From positions 62,001 through 126,000 of the forward strand of contig NZ_JAGMUL010000207.1 of the NCBI RefSeq assembly GCF_019049285.1: DNA of 64,000 nucleotides, written 5' to 3'. Source of the stretch: Streptomyces sp. AC550_RSS872. GTDB taxonomy: Bacteria; Actinomycetota; Actinomycetes; Streptomycetales; Streptomycetaceae. The notes under the pieces were generated by a model that worked only from the letters and a program-made list of their open reading frames with translations, had not been told where the DNA came from and searched no databases. The number at the start of each line of letters is the position of its first letter. Position 1 is the first letter of the stretch. The position numbers and the translations under genes were made by a program. Below, piece by piece: positions 23,534 to 29,920 of the stretch.

Positions 23534-24580
23534 TCAGACGCCCGTCACTCGGGCCGGTGTCCGTCCCTCGTAGGTCCAGGCCAGCAGTTCCTCCACCCTC
23601 CAGGTGGTCACCACTCGCTCGGCCGGCACCCCGCACTCCTGCGCGCGAGCGCAGCCGAGGATCTGCCAGTCCAGCTGCCCGGGGGCGTGCGCGTCGGTGT
23701 CGATCGAGAACAGCACGCCCGCGTCGGCGGCCCGGCGCAGCAGCCGGCGCGGCGGGTCCAGCCGCTCCGGACGGCTGTTGATCTCCACCGCCGTGCCCGA
23801 CTCGGCGCACGCGGTGAACACCTCGTCCGCGTCGAACTCCGACTCGGGCCGCCCCCGTCCGGTCACCAGCCTGCCCGTGCAGTGCCCCAGCACATTCGCG
23901 TGCGGATCGCGTACGGCCCTGACCATGCGCCGGGTCATCGAGCGGGCGTCCATGCGCAGCTTGGAGTGCACGGACACCACCACGACGTCCAGCCGGTCCA
24001 GCAGCTCCGGCTCCTGGTCCAGCGAGCCGTCCTCCAGGATGTCGCACTCGATGCCGGTGAGCAGCCGGAACGGCGCCCAGGTCTCGTTCAGCTCCGCCAC
24101 CACGTCCAGCTGCTCGCGCAGCCGCTCGGGGGACAGCCCCCGGGCCACGGTCAGCCGCGGCGAGTGATCGGTCAGCGCCGCCCACTCATGCCCGAGCCCG
24201 GCCGCCGTCCGGCCCATCTCTTCGATCGGGCTGCCGCCGTCCGACCAGTCGGAGTGCAGGTGGCAGTCCCCGCGCAGCAGCGCCCGCAGCCGCCCGCCGG
24301 CCCGGGCGTCGGTCCCGGCGGACTTCTCGGCCTCGCCCTCCAGCTTCGCCAGATAGCCCGGCGTCCCACCCGCCAGTGCCTCGCGGACCACCTGAGCCGT
24401 CTTCGGGCCGACGCCCTTGAGCGACTCCAGCGAACCGGCCTCCGCCCGCTCGCGCACCTCGCCCTCGGGGAGCCCGGCGAGCACGCGGGCGGCCGTCCGG
24501 AACGCACGGACGCGGTAGGTCGGCGCCAGGGCCCGCTCCAGCAGGAAGGCGATCCGCTCCAGGGCCTCGACGGGGTCCAT
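23534..24580 (-). CDS. PHP-domain phosphoesterase with N-terminal helix-hairpin-helix (PolX C-terminal-like)
   Basis: The 348-residue protein joins an N-terminal helical region with an HhH motif (SLESLKGVGPKTAQ, residues about 53-66) to a PHP metallo-phosphoesterase domain. The PHP motifs are DCHLHSDWSDG near residue 105, TDHSPRL near 138, GIECDI near 178, VSVHSKL near 205, and TDAHAPGQL near 300. This is the layout of the C-terminal half of family-X DNA polymerases without the polymerase palm, suggesting a DNA 3'-end phosphatase or nuclease, or a histidinol-phosphatase-like role. ATG 24580 follows GGAGGAGGAGG. It lies 54 bases before the HAD gene on the same strand. Confidence 0.9.
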   Translation of the reverse strand: MDPVEALERIAFLLERALAPTYRVRAFRTAARVLAGLPEGEVRERAEAGSLESLKGVGPKTAQVVREALAGGTPGYLAKLEGEAEKSAGTDARAGGRLRALLRGDCHLHSDWSDGGSPIEEMGRTAAGLGHEWAALTDHSPRLTVARGLSPERLREQLDVVAELNETWAPFRLLTGIECDILEDGSLDQEPELLDRLDVVVVSVHSKLRMDARSMTRRMVRAVRDPHANVLGHCTGRLVTGRGRPESEFDADEVFTACAESGTAVEINSRPERLDPPRRLLRRAADAGVLFSIDTDAHAPGQLDWQILGCARAQECGVPAERVVTTWRVEELLAWTYEGRTPARVTGV

Positions 24581-24665
24581 CGCCACCTCCTCCTCCAGAC
24601 TTCCCCAGGCTCCCCGGGGCCGCACCCCCGGACGGCCGACGCGCTCCCGCCACCTGACGCCGGCC

Positions 24666-24699
24666 GAAGGAACCGTGGACGGCTGAAGGAACCGTTGAC
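24666..24699 (+). promoter_or_regulatory. Tandem 15-base repeats upstream of a small conserved gene
   Basis: GAAGGAACCGTGGAC at 24666-24680 recurs as GAAGGAACCGTTGAC at 24685-24699, 14 of 15 identical, with a 19-base period (nearly two DNA turns). The second copy ends in TTGAC(G), a good -35 element, 25-30 bases before ATG 24725. The pattern suits a promoter with a tandem activator site, though no convincing -10 was found. Confidence 0.4.
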
Positions 24700-24724
24700 G
24701 CGGGTAGCGCTCTACGCTCTATTC

Positions 24725-24961
24725 ATGACCGAAAGCGCGAGCCCGCACATATCACACCCGCGGATCATGGTGCTCGGGGTTCAGCCGAGTACGCCCCCGT
24801 TCCGCATCATGGAGATCGACGGCATGGTCGTCGGTCAGGCGAGGACCATCACCGACGTCCTGGAGTATGCCGCCGCCTTCGGCATCACGGTCCATGACCT
24901 GGACGACCCGGACGTGGTCCGCTGGGTCGGCGGAGACAAGTTCACCTGGCACCACCACTAG
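24725..24961 (+). CDS. Small conserved actinomycete protein of unknown function
   Basis: The 78-residue protein has no named domain but reads as a compact globular protein: a polar start MTESASPHISHPRIMVLG, a hydrophobic core FRIMEIDGMVVGQARTITD, a helix LEYAAAFGITVHDLDD and a final WVGGDKFTWHHH. I recall near-identical small proteins in many streptomycetes, which suggests a housekeeping role. The ATG lies just after the tandem repeats at 24666-24699 and there is no clear ribosome site, so a leaderless or short-leader transcript is possible. It is alone on its strand, convergent with the GH16 gene, with 15 bases between stops. Confidence 0.8.
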   Translation: MTESASPHISHPRIMVLGVQPSTPPFRIMEIDGMVVGQARTITDVLEYAAAFGITVHDLDDPDVVRWVGGDKFTWHHH

Positions 24962-24976
24962 GGCCTGTCCGGCAGG

Positions 24977-25849
24977 TCACCCGACCGTCCGCGGTGCCGT
25001 CGCTCCGGCGCCGGTGGTCACCGAGACATGGTCCACCACCAGCTGTTGCGGAAAGACCGTGGAGCCGTCCGGGTCGCCGGGCCAGTGGCCGCCGACGGCG
25101 AGGTTCAGGAGCAGGAAGAACGGCTTGTTGAAGACCCATTGCCCGCCGCCCAGATCGGCGGGTGTGCGGCGCTGGTAGACGTTCCCGTCCACGGACCAGG
25201 TGAGGGAGTCGGGCGCCCAGTCGACGGCGAAGGTGTGGAAGGCGTCGGCGAAGGCCTGCCCGCCCGGCAGGGAGCAGGCGGCGCCGATGCCGCCCGAACC
25301 GGAGTAGCCGGGACCGTGGATCGTGCCGTGTACGGTCGACGGCTCGAAGCCGACGTTCTCCATGATGTCGATCTCGCCGGAGTCCGGCCAGTTGACGGGC
25401 GTGCCCAGCATCCAGAACGCGGGCCACATGCCCTGACCCCGCGGCACCTTCAGCCGCGCCTCGACATGCCCGTACTGGGCGGTGGACTTCCCGGCGGTGT
25501 TCAGCCGGGCCGAGGTGTACTGGCAAGTGCCGTACCAGCACTGGTAGTTGGCGGGGTTCTCGCGGCGGGCCGTGATCACCAGATGGCCCTGGCCGTCCAG
25601 CGCCGCGTTCTTGTTGCCCGAGGTGTAGTACTGCCGCTCGTGGTTGTTGACGTTGTCGCCGGTCTCGATCTGCCACTTCGATGCGTCGACCGCGGCGCCC
25701 GCGGGCCCGTCGAAGGTGTCGGAGAACGTCACCGCCGCTGCCGGGACGTCCGGTTGCCCGGCCCGTGCCGGGCCGACCGCGGCGGACGCGACCAGGACGG
25801 CGGACAGTGCGGCGAGCAGAGACGTGCGGAGCAGGCGTGGGGAGGCCAT
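24977..25849 (-). CDS. Secreted GH16 endo-beta-glucanase (laminarinase-type)
   Basis: The 290-residue enzyme starts with a Sec signal (SPRLLRTSLLAALSAVLVAS, cleavage near ARA-G at about residue 31). The mature beta-jelly-roll has the GH16 active site GEIDIMENVG near residue 155, with the nucleophile and acid/base Glu of the ExDxxE motif, preceded by MWPAFWMLG and followed by HTFAVDWAPDSLTWSVDG. The one-residue longer ExDxxE form (with Met) is that of laminarinases (beta-1,3-glucanases), not lichenases. There is no carbohydrate-binding module. ATG 25849 follows AAGGGAG. The 182 bases upstream contain a run of nine G at 25901-25909 and no CebR-type palindrome. Confidence 0.92.
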   Translation of the reverse strand: MASPRLLRTSLLAALSAVLVASAAVGPARAGQPDVPAAAVTFSDTFDGPAGAAVDASKWQIETGDNVNNHERQYYTSGNKNAALDGQGHLVITARRENPANYQCWYGTCQYTSARLNTAGKSTAQYGHVEARLKVPRGQGMWPAFWMLGTPVNWPDSGEIDIMENVGFEPSTVHGTIHGPGYSGSGGIGAACSLPGGQAFADAFHTFAVDWAPDSLTWSVDGNVYQRRTPADLGGGQWVFNKPFFLLLNLAVGGHWPGDPDGSTVFPQQLVVDHVSVTTGAGATAPRTVG

Positions 25850-26031
25850 CGTGCTCCCTTCCGTACGGCGGCCCGCGGGGCGGGGTGCGCCGACCGATGT
25901 GGGGGGGGGTAAGGGCGTCGCCACTTGATTCAAGGAGTGAGGTAAGGGGTCGTCAACACCTTGGTACGGACCAGAAGTCGGCGGGGAACCTTCGTCCGCC
26001 GCCGAACTGTCCAGTTCCTAGGCTTCTCACC

Positions 26032-26811
26032 ATGAACGCCGCACACCTCGGTGAACTGCTCGCGATCCTGGGCGCGGGCATGGCAGCCGGAGCCGTCAAC
26101 GCCGCCGTCGGGTCGGGGACGCTGATCTCGTTTCCGGTCCTGCTCGCCACGGGCCTGCCGCCGGTCACCGCCACGGTCTCCAACGCGCTCGGACTGATCC
26201 CGGGCTCGATCAGCGGAGCCGTCGGATACCGCGCCGAACTCCGCGGCCAGCGGCGCCGCATCCTGAAGTGGAGCACCGGCGCCCTGCTCGGCGGGCTCAC
26301 CGGGGCCGCGCTGCTGCTCGCCCTGCCCGCCTCGGCGTTCGAACGGATCGTGCCGGTCCTGGTGGGACTCGCCCTCGTGCTGGTCGCCCTCCAGCCGCTG
26401 ATCAGCAGGAGGCTGCGGGTTCGCCGGACGGGCAAGGAACGCTCCGCGCGACCCGACGGCGGCCCCCTGCTGCTCCTCGGACTGACCCTGGCCAGCGTCT
26501 ACGGCGGCTACTTCTCCGCCGCCCAGGGCATCATCTACGTCGCCCTGATGGGCATGCTCCTCGACGACGGCCTGCAACGCCTCACCGCGGTCAAGAACGT
26601 GCTCGTCGCCGTGGTCAACTCCGTCGCCGCGCTCTTCTTCCTCGTCGTCGCCGACTTCGACTGGACGGCCGTGGCCCTCCTCGCCGTCGGCTCCGCAGTC
26701 GGCGGCCATCTCGGAGCCACCGTAGGCCGCCGCCTGCGTCCCGCCGTCCTGCGCACGTTCATCGTGGTGGTCGGCACGGTGGCCATCGTCCAGCTTGTCC
26801 TGCGGTTCTAG
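26032..26811 (+). CDS. TSUP-family (TauE/SafE) membrane transporter
   Basis: This 259-residue membrane protein has about eight hydrophobic segments and the two-repeat layout of the sulfite/sulfonate exporter TauE/SafE family. The N-terminal NAAVGSGTLISFPVLLATGL is the characteristic first-repeat motif, with a related ASVYGGYFSAAQGIIYVALM in the second half. Such proteins move sulfite, sulfoacetate or similar anions across the membrane; the substrate cannot be told. ATG 26032 starts MNAAHLGELL with no strong ribosome site. Its TAG stop at 26809-26811 lies inside the terminal repeat of the adjacent inverted-repeat element. Confidence 0.9.
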   Translation: MNAAHLGELLAILGAGMAAGAVNAAVGSGTLISFPVLLATGLPPVTATVSNALGLIPGSISGAVGYRAELRGQRRRILKWSTGALLGGLTGAALLLALPASAFERIVPVLVGLALVLVALQPLISRRLRVRRTGKERSARPDGGPLLLLGLTLASVYGGYFSAAQGIIYVALMGMLLDDGLQRLTAVKNVLVAVVNSVAALFFLVVADFDWTAVALLAVGSAVGGHLGATVGRRLRPAVLRTFIVVVGTVAIVQLVLRF

Positions 26812-27011
26812 GCCCTGTCGTCAAATTCCCGCCTGCCGGGCGGCGCCATGCACGCTCCCCCAGAGGGGGGACCCCACTCGCCGCACCGGGCGCCGAGAGC
26901 ACGCTCCCCCACCCTCGAACCGCGCTTCGCTCGGCTCGGGCGGGAGGTGCCCCCACGGCGCCGCGCGGCCCGCCCTTCGGGCGGACGACGGGAATGTGAC
27001 GACAGGGCCTA
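26809..27011. mobile_element. 203-bp MITE-like inverted-repeat element between convergent genes
   Basis: The left end (26809-26831) begins taggccctgtcg and the right end (26989-27011) is its reverse complement with one mismatch in 23 bases. No open frame inside encodes a transposase. The interior contains the streptomycete motif gctcccccaccctcgaa and its partial inverse. The outermost TAG of each end is the stop codon of a flanking gene: TSUP on the plus strand and VanZ on the minus strand. It may be a miniature transposable element or a domesticated bidirectional terminator. Confidence 0.65.
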
Positions 27012-27722
27012 TGAGCTCTTGCCCCGGGCCTTCCCGGAGCGCGACCCCCGCGCGTGCACGGCGCGGCTCAGCCGCCGCCCCAGCAGGAGGTAGCCGACCA
27101 GGGCCCCGGTGGTGTTGAGGATGACGTCGTCGATGTCGAAGGCGCGCCCCGTGACCAGGGCGCCCTGGGCGAACTCGACGAGGAGCATGACGGTCGCCGT
27201 CAGCAGGAGCACGCGCAGCGCACCGCGTGTCCTCGGGGCGACGACGGGGACCAGGACGCCGAACGGCACGCCCAGCAGCAGATTGCCCCCGATCTGCCGG
27301 ACCGCGTCGCGCAGTTCGGGCTGGTCCAGATAGGCCCGCAGCGACCGGCCCGGCCGCAGGTTGGTGTGCGTCAGGGCCTCCGACGCGGGGGACGGCTCCA
27401 GGGTGAGCTTCGCCAGGACGACGGCGAAGGCGACCATGAACGCGAACGCGCACACCATCGCCAGCAGCCGGGCGAGGAAGCGCAAGGGATGCCGCCCGGA
27501 TCGCGGGGACGGCTCGGGCTTTGTGGTGCGCCCGGACTTGGCGGAGCGCTCGGATGTGGCTGTGCGCCCGGATTTGGCGGCGCGTCGGGACTTGGCGCCC
27601 CTCGCGGACCTGCCGGTACCTCGGGACTTCGCGCCGCCCTCCGATGCGCCGGCGCCGGCGGACTTGGGATCGGGAGTGCCGGGGTGCAACGCGCCACGCG
27701 AACGTGGGGTTCCACGGGCCAT
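27009..27722 (-). CDS. VanZ-like family membrane protein with long basic N-terminus
   Basis: The 237-residue protein has an unusual N-terminal tail of about 75 residues made of Lys/Arg/Ser/Gly near-repeats (SGRTATSERSAKSGRTTK), which should be disordered and cytoplasmic. Four hydrophobic segments follow, with the VanZ-type motifs IGGNLLLGVPFGVLVP near residue 142, LLVEFAQ near 185 and DIDDVILNTTGALVGY near 200. VanZ confers low-level teicoplanin resistance, but most family members have no known role. ATG 27722 starts MARGTPRSRG. Its stop lies in the right arm of the inverted-repeat element. In the 227-base upstream gap, GGGGATTACCCC lies about 40 bases before the start. Confidence 0.85.
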   Translation of the reverse strand: MARGTPRSRGALHPGTPDPKSAGAGASEGGAKSRGTGRSARGAKSRRAAKSGRTATSERSAKSGRTTKPEPSPRSGRHPLRFLARLLAMVCAFAFMVAFAVVLAKLTLEPSPASEALTHTNLRPGRSLRAYLDQPELRDAVRQIGGNLLLGVPFGVLVPVVAPRTRGALRVLLLTATVMLLVEFAQGALVTGRAFDIDDVILNTTGALVGYLLLGRRLSRAVHARGSRSGKARGKSS

Positions 27723-27949
27723 GCGGTCCTCCAGTCTTCAACTTCCCTTCGTAGTAAGGGGATTACCCCGGACCGGCGTCACAATGCCCACCGTCCGGCT
27801 CCCGGTCCCGGCCGCCCGCGGTTTCCCTTCACGCTGTCGGGGCACTCCGGGCGGAGGCCCGCGCGCGCCGCCGCCTCTGTCACCCGAGGCGGTGTTTGGA
27901 TGGCGCGGAACGGAAGTAACGGACATCTGGCCCACGGAGGTGACGCAGC

Positions 27950-28132
27950 ATGGACCGGCGTACGACGCTCGTCGCCACGGCCGAGTTCCTTGCCTGGTGG
28001 GCCGCGCTCGCCATGCTGTGGCTGATCCTCATCAGCGCCGTGGACACCCTGGAGCTCGCTGTCGGCGCGGGCGTCGCCGCCGTGGCCGCGCTCGCCGCCG
28101 TCGCCGCCCGCCGGGCGGTGACCGGACGATGA
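27950..28132 (+). CDS. mrpE: MrpE-like short subunit of a cation:proton antiporter
   Basis: The 60-residue protein has two hydrophobic segments, the first AEFLAWWAALAMLWLILIS and the second ending in a basic ARRAVTGR. This corresponds to the N-terminal quarter of MrpE, which is usually about 160 residues, so the subunit is naturally short or truncated. It begins the six-gene Mrp-like operon and overlaps the next gene by four bases (ATGA). The ribosome site GGAGGTGACG is strong, and the stop is within the coupled overlap, which argues that the short form is genuine. Assignment rests largely on position in the operon. Confidence 0.65.
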   Translation: MDRRTTLVATAEFLAWWAALAMLWLILISAVDTLELAVGAGVAAVAALAAVAARRAVTGR

Positions 28133-28581
28133 ACGGCTGGCTTCTCGCGGCGGCCCTCGTGCTCGGCGGAGGAGTGGGCGCCACCCTCTGGGGCGTCGCC
28201 ACCGGACCGCTGCGACGCCGGGTCGTGGCGCAGAACCTGTCCACCGCCCTGGCCTGCCCCGGACTGCTCCTCCTCGCCCAGGGCTACGACCGCCCCGCAT
28301 ACGTCGATCTCGCCCTGGTCCTCGCCCTGCTCGGCCCCGTCGGCACCCTTGTCTTCGCCCGTCTGCTGACCGACGAACTCGCCGAGGACCCGCCCCGCGC
28401 CCGGAGCGTGACGTGGGTCGCCGCAGGGCTCGGCGCGGCCGTGGTCGCACCGCTGTGCGCGGCGGTCGGACCGAGCCGGGCGATGGCCAAGCTCCTTCTC
28501 GTCGGCGCGCTGCTGATCGGCGGGAACCTCGTCGCCTCGCGCGCGCTGTCCGGTGGAATCGCGGGGGTGCGCGGTGGCTGA
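28129..28581 (+). CDS. mrpF: MrpF-like antiporter subunit
   Basis: This 150-residue membrane protein has about four to five hydrophobic segments. Its first 85 residues resemble MrpF: a short first helix, a basic RRRVVAQNLSTALA segment, and YVDLALVLALLGPVGTLVFA with the conserved Asp. The remaining 65 residues (helices after PRARSVTW) are extra compared with standard MrpF of about 90 residues and may stand in for MrpG, which is not otherwise present. It is coupled at both ends: ATGA with the upstream gene and an eight-base overlap with the next. Confidence 0.7.
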   Translation: MNGWLLAAALVLGGGVGATLWGVATGPLRRRVVAQNLSTALACPGLLLLAQGYDRPAYVDLALVLALLGPVGTLVFARLLTDELAEDPPRARSVTWVAAGLGAAVVAPLCAAVGPSRAMAKLLLVGALLIGGNLVASRALSGGIAGVRGG

Positions 28582-28825
28582 CGCGGTCGTCGTCGTCGCG
28601 CTGCTGCTGGTCGCCGGCTCCGCGACCGTGGCCGTACTGGTCCGCGACCCCGTGCGCCAGGCCCTCGTCCTCGCCGTCTCCGGCGTCGTGCTCGCCGTGC
28701 TGTTCACCGCCGTACAGGCACCGGACGTCGCCCTGTCGCAACTGGCCGTCGGTGGTGCCCTCACGCCGCTGTTGCTGCTCCTCGCGGTCCGCAAGGTCAA
28801 GCGGCGCAAAGGGCGGGAGCGATGA
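28574..28825 (+). CDS. DUF4040 / MbhD-like antiporter subunit
   Basis: This 83-residue protein has three hydrophobic helices and the DUF4040 pattern, RDPVRQALVLAVSGVVLAV followed by APDVALSQLAVGGALTPLL, which is the segment found in the C-terminal part of MrpA or in MbhD. In this operon it is a stand-alone gene. GTG 28574 lies within the end of the preceding gene and its TGA overlaps the MrpB-like ATG by four bases. It should be part of the proton path of the antiporter membrane domain. Confidence 0.75.
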   Translation: MADAVVVVALLLVAGSATVAVLVRDPVRQALVLAVSGVVLAVLFTAVQAPDVALSQLAVGGALTPLLLLLAVRKVKRRKGRER

Positions 28826-29562
28826 ACCCGCGCACCCGGCTCGGGCTCGTCGCCTTCGGCGGGGCCGGCCTCGCCGTGCTCCTCGTCGTCGCCTGTCTGC
28901 GGCTGCCGCCCTTCGGCGGCGACAGCCACCCGTACGGCGACCGCGCGGTCCGCACCTCCCTCGCCCGGCACACCGCCAACACCGTCGCCTCCGTCAACTT
29001 CGACCAGCGTGCCTTCGACACCCTCGGCGAGATGACCATCCTGTTCGCGGCCGTCGTCGGCTGTGTCGTCCTGCTGCGACAGACCCGCGACGAACACCGC
29101 GCCCGCCCCGAACCCGCCGACGTCGCCGAGCCCGTACGCCGCTACGCCCTGATCGTCCTGCCGATCGCCCTGGCCACCGGCCTGTACGTCATCGCGCACG
29201 GCCAGCTCAGTCCCGGCGGCGGCTTCCAGGGCGGCGTCGTCGCCGCCACCTCCCTGCACCTGCTCTACCTCGGCGCCGACTACCGCGCCCTGGAACGCAT
29301 CCGCCCGGTCGGCCTGTACGAGGTCGGCGACGCCGTATCGGCCTCCGCCTACGTCGTCACCGGCCTCGCGGGCCTCGTCGGCGGTACGGCCTTCCTCGCC
29401 AACACCCTGCTGCCGTACGGCACGTTCAACACCCTGTCCTCCGGCGGCACCGTGCCGCTGCTGAACGCGGCCATCGGCATGGAGGTCGCCTGCGCGGTCG
29501 TCGTGCTGCTCGCCCGCTTCCTGGACCAGGCCGTCGAGATCGAGGAGGAGAGCGGGAAGTGA
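28822..29562 (+). CDS. mrpB: MrpB-like (MnhB) antiporter subunit with extra N-terminal domain
   Basis: The 246-residue protein has a first membrane segment, then an extracytoplasmic loop with DRAVRTSLARHTANTVASVN, and then an MnhB domain: NFDQRAFDTLGEMTILFAA and, after residue 100, the helical repeats with GLYVIAHGQLSPGGGFQGGV, the signature of MrpB. The part before the MnhB core corresponds to the end of MrpA/MbhE-type sequences, so the B subunit carries a small piece of what is elsewhere a MrpA C-terminus. It overlaps the preceding gene as ATGA and the next gene begins eight bases after it. Confidence 0.85.
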   Translation: MNPRTRLGLVAFGGAGLAVLLVVACLRLPPFGGDSHPYGDRAVRTSLARHTANTVASVNFDQRAFDTLGEMTILFAAVVGCVVLLRQTRDEHRARPEPADVAEPVRRYALIVLPIALATGLYVIAHGQLSPGGGFQGGVVAATSLHLLYLGADYRALERIRPVGLYEVGDAVSASAYVVTGLAGLVGGTAFLANTLLPYGTFNTLSSGGTVPLLNAAIGMEVACAVVVLLARFLDQAVEIEEESGK

Positions 29563-29569
29563 GAGCGCC

Positions 29570-29920
29570 GTGACGGACGTCCTGCCGTACCTCGTCGCCG
29601 TATGGGTCTTCCTGGCCGGTTGCTACGGCCTGGCCACCAGCCGCAATCTGATCCACGCCGTCGGCTGTCTGTCCGTGTGCCAGTCCGCCACCTACGTGCT
29701 GCTGCTGGCCGTCGGATACCGCGACGAGGCCACCGCTCCCGTCTTCTCCGACATCGAGCCCGGCTCACGCCCCGTCGTCGACCCCGTCGTGCAGGCCCTC
29801 GCCCTGACGGACGTCGTCGTCGGCGCCACCGTCACCGCCCTCCTCCTCGCCCTCGTCATCCAGGTCGCCAAACGGCACGGCACCGTCGATCCCGACGAAC
29901 TCTCCGAGCTGCGCGGCTGA
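29570..29920 (+). CDS. mrpC: MrpC-like (NuoK-type) antiporter subunit
   Basis: The 116-residue protein has three hydrophobic helices and the NuoK/MrpC pattern: GCYGLATSRNLIHAVGCLSV with the segment where the conserved Glu/Gln sits, and DPVVQALALTDVVVGATVTA near residue 70, where PxxQALxLTxIVI is the family signature. GTG 29570 starts it eight bases after the MrpB-like stop; its own TGA shares a base with the ATG of MrpD. The protein homologous to NuoK forms part of the proton-conducting membrane arm. Confidence 0.88.
   Translation: MTDVLPYLVAVWVFLAGCYGLATSRNLIHAVGCLSVCQSATYVLLLAVGYRDEATAPVFSDIEPGSRPVVDPVVQALALTDVVVGATVTALLLALVIQVAKRHGTVDPDELSELRG

Noticed and set aside
21549..24185. One 878-residue minus-strand protein including the FUSC domain
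   Set aside because: The upstream part is an alternative frame of the HAD and PHP genes, which have complete motifs. The FUSC start at 22781 is coupled to the HAD stop.
25901..25909. Run of nine G as a phase-variation tract for the GH16 gene
   Set aside because: It lies about 50 bases upstream of the start in non-coding DNA, and a single homopolymer is not enough to support variation.
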